Shown in pieces: positions 7,961-14,193 of a stretch of 14,193 nt of DNA. Made by a program: the position numbers and the translations under genes. Origin of the DNA: CAZHHH01 sp964532085 (GTDB taxonomy: Bacteria; Bacteroidota; Bacteroidia; Bacteroidales; Marinilabiliaceae); assembly GCA_964532085.1 (NCBI GenBank), contig CAZHHH010000074.1:1-14193 (forward strand), read 5' to 3'. Within the stretch, counting starts at the first letter, position 1; each line of letters begins with the position of its first letter. The notes beneath the pieces are model-generated. The model was not told where the DNA came from and made no database searches. It saw only the letters and a list, made by a program, of their open reading frames with translations.

Positions 7961-8185
7961 ATGGTAAGATTTGAAGTTGATGTAGAGGCGAAGTATTCAT
8001 CTTTTTTTGAAGAGGTGCTCAAAATGTTTAAGTATTGTAATTATAGAAAACTTAATTACCCGCCTATTTACGACAAGAAAGTGGCTGCAAAGTTTGAAAA
8101 GCAACTTGATAAGTTATTATACCTCGAAGAAGTTAAAGAAGCGTTAGAACTTATTGAAGAAAAAAGAAATCGATTGAAAAAGTGA
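7961..8185 (+). CDS. Small unknown protein
   Basis: This is a 74-residue cytoplasmic protein of unknown function. The N-terminal part (residues 1-30, starting MVRFEVDVEAKYSSFFEEVL) could form a strand-helix unit. The C-terminal half (about 40-74) is a charged, Lys/Glu/Leu-rich helix. The shape loosely recalls small antitoxin-type proteins, but no toxin gene adjoins it and I do not recognise the family. An in-frame TTG two codons upstream (7955) is a possible alternative start; ATG at 7961 is preferred. A 12-codon frame from the ATG at 7937 overlaps this start in another frame and may be chance. No good promoter is visible in the 83-base gap before it. Its last codons contain the -33 box of the next gene's promoter. 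Confidence 0.6.
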   Translation: MVRFEVDVEAKYSSFFEEVLKMFKYCNYRKLNYPPIYDKKVAAKFEKQLDKLLYLEEVKEALELIEEKRNRLKK

Positions 8186-8203
8186 TATAATATACTATAT
8201 TTG
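8173..8203 (+). promoter_or_regulatory. Bacteroidota-type promoter for the TonB-domain gene
   Basis: ATTG at 8173-8176 (-33 element) is separated by exactly 19 bases from TATATTTG at 8196-8203, a perfect TAnnTTTG -7 box. The spacing and both boxes fit the sigma-ABfr consensus well. The -33 element lies inside the 3' end of the preceding small gene. Transcription should start near 8208-8212, about 30 bases before the ATG at 8241. Confidence 0.7.
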
Positions 8204-8240
8204 TTAAAGGTAAACTCAGTTAACTTAAAATCATTTTACT

Positions 8241-8837
8241 ATGAAAAATATAGTTTTATTAAAACTCTTGTTTGTTTATTTTACTTTGGCACAAGCTCAA
8301 GAGTATAAGATTGATAAGCCTGCGAAGTTTAATGGAAAACCTACTAATATTGAACAGTTTGTTCAGCTTAATTTAAAATATCCTGACGAAGAGTGGTGGG
8401 ATTGTAAACAAGGAACTGTAGTTATTGAAGGAATTGTAACTGTCGATGGTAGTTTTATAGAGTTATCTGTGGTTGAATCTGTCACTCCGTTGATGGATAT
8501 TGAAGCATTAAGAATTGCCGACTTAATGCAAAAATGGAAGCCTGCAAAATTAAAAAGAAGTGTGGTTAATTCTAAAGTTAGAATTAAAGTTGACTTCTTT
8601 CTTTCACAAAATGAAATAGACCAAATCGAAATTTTAAAAAAATATGGATTGCATGATAAAATGCCAATCTTTGTATTAGATGGGAAAATTGTAAACGGTC
8701 GTCTTGCTATTGAATCTTATAATGTAAAATCTGTTCGAGTTTTAAAAGGAAAAAATGCAACTGATAAATATGGCCAGTTAGGTGAAAATGGTGTTATAGA
8801 AATTGAGTCAAAACCTGGAACACCACCTTTATTTTGA
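8241..8837 (+). CDS. Secreted TonB C-terminal-domain protein with a TonB-receptor-plug-like tail
   Basis: The 198-residue product has a Sec signal peptide (residues 1-19, cleavage probably at AQA/Q20) and no further membrane segment. Residues about 38-122 resemble a TonB C-terminal fold: a pre-domain helix ending in YPDEEWW, then GTVVIEGIVTVDGSFIELSV, a helix with EALRIADLMQKWKPAK, and a closing strand VRIKVDFFL. Residues about 142-193 (PIFVLDGK, then VRVLKGKNATDKYG and NGVIEIESK) match the plug-domain signature of SusC/TonB-dependent receptors. Such composites are found in Bacteroidota, sometimes beside BlaR1-type sensors. It lacks the N-terminal membrane anchor and Pro-rich linker of true TonB, so it is unlikely to energise transport itself. 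A periplasmic binding or adaptor role is an inference. It has its own promoter. Confidence 0.75.
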   Translation: MKNIVLLKLLFVYFTLAQAQEYKIDKPAKFNGKPTNIEQFVQLNLKYPDEEWWDCKQGTVVIEGIVTVDGSFIELSVVESVTPLMDIEALRIADLMQKWKPAKLKRSVVNSKVRIKVDFFLSQNEIDQIEILKKYGLHDKMPIFVLDGKIVNGRLAIESYNVKSVRVLKGKNATDKYGQLGENGVIEIESKPGTPPLF

Positions 8838-8844
8838 TTTAATT

Positions 8845-8889
8845 TACTATTCTTATAATCTTTTAATGAATATATAGTACATCTTTTTT
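8845..8889 (+). terminator. Weak possible terminator after the TonB-domain gene
   Basis: TACTAT (8845-8850) and ATAGTA (8874-8879) are inverted repeats around a 23-base loop and are followed by a T run at 8884-8889. The stem is short and almost all A+T, so its stability is doubtful. It is listed because it lies 7 bases after the stop codon and no other terminator is visible there. Confidence 0.3.
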
Positions 8890-8922
8890 AATTATCTTCT
8901 TTATCTTGATGTAAATATTATC

Positions 8923-8930
8923 TATTTTTG
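8923..8930 (+). promoter_or_regulatory. pta: Candidate -7 promoter element for the pta operon
   Basis: TATTTTTG matches TAnnTTTG exactly and lies in the 259-base gap before pta. The nearest TTG upstream (8906-8908) is only 14 bases away, shorter than the usual 19-20, so the -33 element is poor. If used, it would give a leader of about 160 bases. Lesser -7 matches closer to the gene are TATATTTA at 8973-8980 and TGTATTTG at 9054-9061. Confidence 0.4.
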
Positions 8931-8955
8931 TAAGAATTGAATCTACTCTTACAAA
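8927..8955. repeat. Perfect 9-bp dyad overlapping the candidate pta promoter
   Basis: TTTGTAAGA (8927-8935) and TCTTACAAA (8947-8955) are exact inverted repeats with an 11-base spacer. The left arm overlaps the last four bases of the candidate -7 box, so a bound dimeric regulator would cover the transcription start. No T tract follows, so it is not an intrinsic terminator. It could instead form a hairpin at the 5' end of the leader. Confidence 0.45.
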
Positions 8956-9096
8956 TATCTAGTTGAATTTGTTATATTTAAGTTAATTTTATGACAGATG
9001 CTTAGATTAGTCATAAGTAAAGTAGTTATTTTTTAAAATAGAATGCAATCGATTGTATTTGCAAAATTATTATAATAATATAAATAGAAATAAAAT

Positions 9097-10101
9097 ATGA
9101 ACTTCACAGAAAAACTAAAAGACCGTGCAAGGGAGCAATTAAAGAAAATAATTCTACCTGAAGGTATGGACGAGCGTACTTTAAAGGCTACTGAAATTAT
9201 TTTGGAAGAGGGATTTGCTGAAATTATTCTTGTTGGTGATAGTGATGAAATCAAATCAAAAGCTGCAGATTTGAATCTTAAAAACATTGAAAAAGCAACT
9301 GTAATTAATCCTTTAAATCATCCTAAAAAAGAGGAATATACAAATCTTCTTTACGAATTGAGGAAGTCTAAAGGTATGACAATTGAAGATGCTTCAAAAC
9401 TTGTTGAAAATCCTCTATATTTATCAGTTCTTATGATAAAAAATGGCGATGCAGATGGTGAGGTTGCAGGTGCTGCTAATCCAACAGGTGATGTTTTAAG
9501 ACCAGCTTTTCAGATTGTAAAAACTCTTCCTGGAATCAGTGTTGTTTCAGGTGCTTTTGTTATGATACTGAAAGACAAAGAATTTGGAGAAGATGGTATT
9601 TTAGTTTTTGCAGATTGTGCTGTTCATCCAGACCCGTCAGCTGAGCAATTGGCTGATATTGCTATTGCATCTGCCGAAACTACAAAATCTATTGTTGGTA
9701 TAGAACCTCGAGTTGCTATGCTAAGTTTCTCAACCAAGGGAAGTGCTAAGCACGATTTTGTCGATAAGGTGGTTGAAGCTACAAATATTGTTAAATCTAA
9801 GAACCCTGAAATAGAAATTGAAGGTGAGTTGCAGTTAGATGCAGCTATTGTTCCTGAAATAGGTTCTTCAAAAGCGCCAGGTAGTAAAATTGCAGGTAAT
9901 GCAAATGTTTTAGTCTTTCCTGATTTACAATCTGGTAATATAGGGTATAAATTAGTTCAAAGATTGGCTGGGGCAGAGGCTATAGGACCGATATTGCAAG
10001 GTATGGCTGCGCCTATTAATGATTTGTCGAGAGGATGTTCTGTTAGTGATATTGTTAATTTAGTAGCAATAACAGCTAATCAGGCTATTGGTGTAAAATA
10101 A
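9097..10101 (+). CDS. pta: Phosphate acetyltransferase (short form)
   Basis: Pta converts acetyl-CoA and phosphate to acetyl phosphate and CoA in the cytoplasm. The 334-residue protein is the compact form, with only the catalytic domain and no N-terminal DRTGG/regulatory extension. Signatures include ILPEGMDERTLKA at the N-terminus, DADGEVAGAANPTGDVLRP, and FADCAVHPDPSAEQLADIA. The C-terminal stretch GPILQGMAAPINDLSRGCSVSDIVN carries the active-site residues S311, R312 and D318, equivalent to S309, R310 and D316 of the Methanosarcina enzyme. This set separates it from the Ptb encoded further on. It heads a five-gene operon and works with AckA to make ATP and acetate. The gap to the next gene is 24 bases. 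Confidence 0.95.
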   Translation: MNFTEKLKDRAREQLKKIILPEGMDERTLKATEIILEEGFAEIILVGDSDEIKSKAADLNLKNIEKATVINPLNHPKKEEYTNLLYELRKSKGMTIEDASKLVENPLYLSVLMIKNGDADGEVAGAANPTGDVLRPAFQIVKTLPGISVVSGAFVMILKDKEFGEDGILVFADCAVHPDPSAEQLADIAIASAETTKSIVGIEPRVAMLSFSTKGSAKHDFVDKVVEATNIVKSKNPEIEIEGELQLDAAIVPEIGSSKAPGSKIAGNANVLVFPDLQSGNIGYKLVQRLAGAEAIGPILQGMAAPINDLSRGCSVSDIVNLVAITANQAIGVK

Positions 10102-10125
10102 AATATAATATAATATTAGTAAAAT

Positions 10126-11085
10126 ATGGCTGGAATAGTAGTTGAACCCATTGAAAAATATGCGCTGTTAAAAGAGAAACAATCAAAAACACTTTTTTCT
10201 AAAGTTGGAATTGTTGGTTGTGGTAAAGATGGGCAAAGTATTGCAAGAATAGCTGCTTGGTATGGAATAGAGGTTATTTTTATCGAGTTAAACTATGAGA
10301 AAATAGAGCTTGCAATTAAAAATATTGAAAAAGAGTTAGATAACAGAATTGAAAACTGGGGTTTAACTCAAAGTGAAAAAAGAGCTATTTTGGGAAGAAT
10401 AAAAGGCTCTACTGAATATAAAGATTTAGAAGGTAGTGATTTTGTTATCGAAGTTATTCGTTCTAATGAAGAAACAGGTGAAAGAAGCATAGATGCTCGT
10501 AAACAAGTTTTTAGAGAGGTCGAAAAAGTAGTTAGAGAGGACACAATTATAGCTACAAATGCTACAACTATCGTTATTTCTGAATTAGCTGCTGAGTTGC
10601 AAATTCCTGAACGAGCTATAAGTCTTCATTTTTTCGTAACTTCGCCTGAGGCTAGAATTATTGAGGTAGTTAGAGGACTTTATACAAGTGAAGAGGTTTA
10701 CTCTAAAGTAAGTACCTTTGTAAAATTAATTAATCGTGAGGTTATTCCTGTTGAAGAGTCTGCGGGTTTAGTCAGCGTTAGATTGTATGTGGTTCTTCTT
10801 AATGAGGCCTGTGCTGCATTAATGGAGGGAATTGCTACAATTGAAGATATTGATAAAACTATGCTAATCGGATTAGGAATGAGATTTGGTCCATTTAGAC
10901 ATGCTGATTTAGTAGGTTTGCACAAGGTCGTTAGATGGATGGATAATCTTTATGAAGAGTTTGGTGATTCAAAATATAAGCCGTCGCCTTTGATTAAAAG
11001 ATTGGTGAGAGCTAAGCATTATGGAGTTGAATCAGGTGCAGGTTTTTATAAATATGATGAGTTCGGGAATATAGTAACAGAATAA
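10126..11085 (+). CDS. Divergent 3-hydroxyacyl-CoA dehydrogenase (Hbd-like)
   Basis: The 319-residue protein has the two-domain fold of 3-hydroxybutyryl-CoA dehydrogenase. A 24-residue N-terminal extension precedes the NAD-binding strand (KVGIVGCGKDG, glycines 31, 33, 36). The C-terminal domain ends in ESGAGFYKYDE, matching the usual KSGKGFYDY ending. The catalytic pair is retained as H168 (SLHFF) and E180 (IIEVVRG). By alignment from memory with the human and clostridial enzymes, the Asn after HFF is V171, the conserved Asn of the GFxVNR motif is V218, and the substrate-binding Ser of NTSS is T148. Oxidoreductase activity on acetoacetyl-CoA/3-hydroxybutyryl-CoA is therefore likely but not assured. 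The context between pta and ackA, with ptb and buk next, supports a role in butyrate formation. It is 11 bases before ackA. Confidence 0.82.
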   Translation: MAGIVVEPIEKYALLKEKQSKTLFSKVGIVGCGKDGQSIARIAAWYGIEVIFIELNYEKIELAIKNIEKELDNRIENWGLTQSEKRAILGRIKGSTEYKDLEGSDFVIEVIRSNEETGERSIDARKQVFREVEKVVREDTIIATNATTIVISELAAELQIPERAISLHFFVTSPEARIIEVVRGLYTSEEVYSKVSTFVKLINREVIPVEESAGLVSVRLYVVLLNEACAALMEGIATIEDIDKTMLIGLGMRFGPFRHADLVGLHKVVRWMDNLYEEFGDSKYKPSPLIKRLVRAKHYGVESGAGFYKYDEFGNIVTE

Positions 11086-11096
11086 TATAATAGATA

Positions 11097-12314
11097 ATGA
11101 AAATATTAGTACTAAATTGTGGTAGTTCTTCGATTAAATATCAACTTTTTGATATGGATGAGGATTCTTCACAAGTATTAGCAAAAGGTGGTGTAGAAAA
11201 AGTTGGATTAAAAGGGTCGTTTCTAAAACATGTTAAAGAAAATGGTGACCAAGTACTTTTAGAAGGCGAAATTTTAGACCATGATACAGGTATTGATTAT
11301 ATACTTGGTGTTTTAACAAGTGAAAATCATGGATGTATAAAAGATTTAGAAGAGATTGATGCTGTTGGACATAGAGTTGTGCACGGTGGTGAAATATTTA
11401 ATTCAAGTGTCTTTATTACAGATCAAGTTGTTGAAGAGATGGTTAAATGTATAGATTTAGCTCCGCTTCATAATCCTCCAAATTTAAAAGGGATATATGC
11501 AATAACAGAATTATTGCCAAATGTTCCTCAAGTTGGGGTATTTGATACTGCTTTTCACCAAACAATGCCGATGCATTCATATATGTATGCAATTCCTCAC
11601 TCTTTATATAAAAAATATGGAGTTAGAAGATATGGATTCCACGGTACAAGCCACAGATATGTTTCCAAAAGGGCTTGTGAGTTTTTAGGACTTAATTATG
11701 AGTCTACAAAAATTATTTCATGTCATCTTGGAAATGGAGCTTCAATTACTGCAATAGAAGGTGGAAAGTCAATTGATACTTCAATGGGTTTTACTCCTCT
11801 TGAGGGTTTAATGATGGGTACTCGTTGTGGAGACCTCGATGTTGGTGCTGCTACCTTTATTATGGATAAGGAGATGATTGGTACACGTTCTGCTAGTGTG
11901 TTGTTTAATAAACATAGTGGTATGCTGGGAGTTACAGGAATTTCATCTGATATGCGTGAAATTGAAGAGGCAGTTAAAGAGGGTGATTCAATGGCTGCAC
12001 TTGGAGTGGATATGTATACATATAGAATTAAGAAATTTATAGGTAGTTATGTAGCTGCTATGGGTGGTGTTGATTTAATTGTATTCACAGGTGGTATTGG
12101 TGAAAATGATGCGGTTGTTAGAGAGGCTGCACTAAAAGATTTAGAATTCTTTGGAATTGAAATCGACGAAGAGATAAATAAAACTAGTAGGGGTAAAGAA
12201 GTGGTTATTACTACTGAAAATAGTAAAGTTACTGTAGCTATTATTCCAACAGATGAAGAGCTGGTTATTGCTCAAGATACTATGCAAATTGTAAAGGAGT
12301 TAAAAGATAAATAA
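11097..12314 (+). CDS. ackA: Acetate kinase
   Basis: AckA transfers the phosphate of acetyl phosphate to ADP, giving acetate and ATP. The 405-residue length is typical. All landmark residues of the ASKHA-fold family are present: N7 (LVLNCGSSSIK), R93 (GHRVVHGGE), D150 (FDTAFHQTMP), H182 (GFHGTSHRYV), H210 (CHLGNGAS), R243 (MGTRCGDLD) and E387 (TDEELVIA). The ADP-binding FTGGIGEND is in the C-terminal half. The start at 11097 gives the canonical MKILVLN beginning. It sits 11 bases after the Hbd-like gene and 11 bases before ptb, so it is within the operon. Its partner Pta is encoded two genes upstream. A propionate kinase role is possible in this family, but pairing with Pta favours acetate. 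Confidence 0.96.
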   Translation: MKILVLNCGSSSIKYQLFDMDEDSSQVLAKGGVEKVGLKGSFLKHVKENGDQVLLEGEILDHDTGIDYILGVLTSENHGCIKDLEEIDAVGHRVVHGGEIFNSSVFITDQVVEEMVKCIDLAPLHNPPNLKGIYAITELLPNVPQVGVFDTAFHQTMPMHSYMYAIPHSLYKKYGVRRYGFHGTSHRYVSKRACEFLGLNYESTKIISCHLGNGASITAIEGGKSIDTSMGFTPLEGLMMGTRCGDLDVGAATFIMDKEMIGTRSASVLFNKHSGMLGVTGISSDMREIEEAVKEGDSMAALGVDMYTYRIKKFIGSYVAAMGGVDLIVFTGGIGENDAVVREAALKDLEFFGIEIDEEINKTSRGKEVVITTENSKVTVAIIPTDEELVIAQDTMQIVKELKDK

Positions 12315-12325
12315 TAAGAGTTGCG

Positions 12326-13225
12326 ATGATTATTAAAACATTGAGTGAACTCGATAATTTTGTCGAAAAAAAAGGACAAAGAAAAAGAATTGCTCTTGCG
12401 GTTTCACAAGATGCATACTCTTTAAATGCAATTTATAAAGCTTACAAAAACGGGGTTGTTGATCCCGTTTTTGTTGGTAATGAGAAAGAAACTGTTAAAA
12501 TAGCAAATGATTTAGGACTTAACTTCTATGGCGCAATGTTCATCAATGAATCAGATGATGTAAAGGCTGTAGAAATTGCTGTAAGAATGGTTAGTGAGGG
12601 AAGAGCGGATATTCTAATGAAAGGAAAAATTCCTACTCCTGTTCTATTAAAAGCTGTGCTAAATAAAAAATGGGGTCTTAGAACTGGTAGATTATTATCT
12701 CATTTGTCTATATTTGAAGTTGAAAACTATCATAAATTGATTGGGGTCACTGATGTTGCAATGAATATATCACCCTCTTTGAAAGATAAAATACAGATAG
12801 TACAAAATAGTGTTGATTTCTTTAATAAAATGGGTGTTGAGACTCCTAAAGTAGCAGTTTTAGGAGCAATTGAAATGGTAAATGAGAATATGCAAGCAAC
12901 TTTAGATGCAGCACTATTGAGTAAAATGAACCAAAGGGATCAAATTAAAAACTGTATTATAGATGGACCATTGGCATTCGATAATGCAATTAGTGCTGTT
13001 AGTGCTAAAAATAAAGCTATAAAAAGTGAAGTTGCTGGTGATACAGATATTCTGTTAATGCCAGATATTGAAGTGGGTAATGTACTCTATAAAAGTTTGG
13101 TTTGGTTTGCTAATGCAAAGGTTGCTTCAATTGTACTGGGTGCTTCAGCGCCAATTGTCTTAACATCACGCTCTGATTCTGAACAAAGTAAATATGATAG
13201 TATTGTAATATCTACTTTAATATAA
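12326..13225 (+). CDS. ptb: Phosphate butyryltransferase
   Basis: Ptb converts butyryl-CoA and phosphate to butyryl phosphate and CoA. The 299-residue protein has the length and layout of Ptb rather than Pta. Signatures are RIALAVSQDAYSLNAI near the N-terminus, GRADILMKGKIPTPVLLKAVL, and TGRLLSHLSIFEVENYHKL. Later segments are GVTDVAMNISPSL, KVAVLGAIEMVNENMQATLDA, and a C-terminal segment GDTDILLMPDIEVGNVLYKSL, followed by GASAPIVLTSRSDS. It immediately precedes the butyrate kinase gene (11-base gap), the classical ptb-buk order of clostridial and some Bacteroidota butyrate producers. Substrate could include branched-chain acyl-CoA. A tandem stop (TAATAA) ends the ackA frame ahead of it. Confidence 0.93.
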   Translation: MIIKTLSELDNFVEKKGQRKRIALAVSQDAYSLNAIYKAYKNGVVDPVFVGNEKETVKIANDLGLNFYGAMFINESDDVKAVEIAVRMVSEGRADILMKGKIPTPVLLKAVLNKKWGLRTGRLLSHLSIFEVENYHKLIGVTDVAMNISPSLKDKIQIVQNSVDFFNKMGVETPKVAVLGAIEMVNENMQATLDAALLSKMNQRDQIKNCIIDGPLAFDNAISAVSAKNKAIKSEVAGDTDILLMPDIEVGNVLYKSLVWFANAKVASIVLGASAPIVLTSRSDSEQSKYDSIVISTLI

Positions 13226-13236
13226 AACTACAAAAG

Positions 13237-14193
13237 ATGATTAGAATTTTAGCTATTAATCCTGGTTCAACATCAACTAAGATTGCTGTTTATGAGGATT
13301 CAAAGCCAGTTTTACTTAAAACATTAAGACACTCGCAAGAGGAACTTGCTCCATTCGAAAAAATTGTTGACCAATTTGAATTTAGAAAGTCTGTTATACT
13401 AAAAGAACTTAATTCTGCTGATATAACAATAGATGAAATTGATGCTGTTGTTGGACGAGGTGGAATGCTCAGACCAATAGAATCTGGTGTATATGAGGTT
13501 AATGAAAGTATGAAAGCCGATTTAATAAAAGGAGTGTCGGGTGAACATGCTAGTAATTTAGGAGGTTTAATAGCTGATAATATTGCAAAAGAGAAAGAGG
13601 GATGTAGGGCATTTATTGCCGACCCTGTTGTGGTGGATGAGCTTACTGATGTGGCAAGGATCACAGGACATCCTCTGATGCCACGTGAATCAAAATTCCA
13701 TGCTTTAAATCATAAAGCTGTTGCGCATAAGTTTGCTAATTCGATTGAGAAACCATACAAAGAACTTAATTTAATTATCGCACATTTGGGAGGTGGTATC
13801 TCTATTGGAGCTCATAAAAAAGGGAAGATTGTTGATGTAAATAATGCACTTGATGGTTTTGGACCATTAGCTCCTGAGCGTGCAGGTACAGTGCCAGCTG
13901 GTAGATTAATTGAGGTCTGTTTTAGTGGAAAATATACTATGAGCGAGGTTAAAGCGATGATTACTGGACAAGGGGGATTAATGGCTCATCTTGGTACAAA
14001 TCAAGCGCATGTGGCTACTGAATGGGCACAAAATGGAGATGAAAAAGCGCAGCTTATTTTATATGCAATTGCTTACCAGGTATCTAAAGCTATTGGTGGA
14101 GCATTAACTGTACTAAAAGGTGAGGTGGATGGAATTATTTTAACAGGTGGAATGGCTCAAAATAAATATATGGTTGATATGATTAAGGAGCAT
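13237..14193 (+). CDS. buk: Butyrate kinase (3' end cut by window edge)
   Basis: The open frame from the ATG at 13237 runs 319 codons to the last base without a stop, so the C-terminus (about 35-40 residues by family length) lies outside the window. The translation starts MIRILAINPGSTSTKIAVYE, the phosphate-1 motif of butyrate kinases. It continues with VVGRGGMLRPIESGVYEVN, FIADPVVVDELTDVARITG, and MPRESKFHALNHKAVA. The later motifs are IAHLGGGISIGAH and the adenosine-binding LTGGMAQNKYM near the end. The enzyme makes butyrate and ATP from butyryl phosphate and ADP, completing the route begun by Ptb. Branched-chain fatty-acid kinase activity is an alternative within the family. The start follows ptb after 11 bases, with no break in the operon. 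Confidence 0.94.
   Translation, partial: MIRILAINPGSTSTKIAVYEDSKPVLLKTLRHSQEELAPFEKIVDQFEFRKSVILKELNSADITIDEIDAVVGRGGMLRPIESGVYEVNESMKADLIKGVSGEHASNLGGLIADNIAKEKEGCRAFIADPVVVDELTDVARITGHPLMPRESKFHALNHKAVAHKFANSIEKPYKELNLIIAHLGGGISIGAHKKGKIVDVNNALDGFGPLAPERAGTVPAGRLIEVCFSGKYTMSEVKAMITGQGGLMAHLGTNQAHVATEWAQNGDEKAQLILYAIAYQVSKAIGGALTVLKGEVDGIILTGGMAQNKYMVDMIKEH

Noticed and set aside
7937..7975. 12-codon frame (MIIIKEIEDGKI) overlapping the start of the small unknown gene
   Set aside because: Too short to support, with no start signal; a leader peptide cannot be excluded but nothing favours it.
9033..9287. 84-codon minus-strand open frame crossing the pta start
   Set aside because: Most of it is antisense to pta, and the C-terminal part is translated AT-rich leader (FYFYLYYYNN); no promoter or homology signal.
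10698..10925. 75-codon minus-strand open frame
   Set aside because: Antisense to the C-terminal domain of the Hbd-like gene; no recognisable product.
13290..13664. 124-codon open frame on the minus strand
   Set aside because: It lies antisense inside buk, whose + strand translation matches butyrate kinase throughout; the minus-strand product is low-complexity Ser/Ile-rich and typical of a shadow frame.

Overview
The window is AT-rich (about one third G+C by eye) and reads entirely on the + strand. It looks like chromosome from a fermentative member of the Bacteroidota, probably Bacteroidales-like. This is inferred from the gene content (a small coiled-coil gene next to zapA, then rny; a Bacteroidota-type Fcl with a central insertion; a TonB C-terminal-domain protein with a receptor-plug-like tail). 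Shine-Dalgarno sequences are almost absent before start codons, and several upstream regions carry the Bacteroidota promoter signature TAnnTTTG. No tRNA, rRNA, CRISPR array, transposase or phage gene was seen, and codon and base use appear uniform.

Layout: (1) 1-869 holds a leader, a small coiled-coil protein and ZapA, which belong to the division machinery, ending in a strong hairpin followed by nine T. (2) 954-2540 is rny (RNase Y) with its own terminator. (3) 2563-5825 is a nucleotide-sugar block: a WbpP-type UDP-GlcNAc 4-epimerase, then gmd and fcl overlapping by one base, which together make GDP-L-fucose. A PatB/MalY-type PLP enzyme and an M48 lipoprotein peptidase follow on the same strand (5842-7877). 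(4) 7961-8837 holds a small unknown protein and a secreted TonB-C-domain protein with a very good promoter of its own. (5) 8838-9096 is a 259-base regulatory gap. (6) 9097 to the right edge is a compact fermentation operon: pta, a divergent 3-hydroxyacyl-CoA dehydrogenase, ackA, ptb and the start of buk, which is cut by the window edge after 319 codons.

The last operon is the most informative part. It places both terminal acyl-phosphate pathways, acetyl-CoA to acetate (Pta/AckA) and butyryl-CoA to butyrate (Ptb/Buk), in one transcription unit. An Hbd-like protein sits between them, lacking two asparagines that are conserved in classical 3-hydroxyacyl-CoA dehydrogenases. The organism probably makes ATP by substrate-level phosphorylation with acetate and butyrate as products. 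Thiolase, crotonase and butyryl-CoA dehydrogenase genes are not in this window. I did not find a clearly new defence or mobile system; the points worth a second look are the divergent Hbd, the dyad in front of pta, the TonB/plug composite protein and the structured region after zapA.
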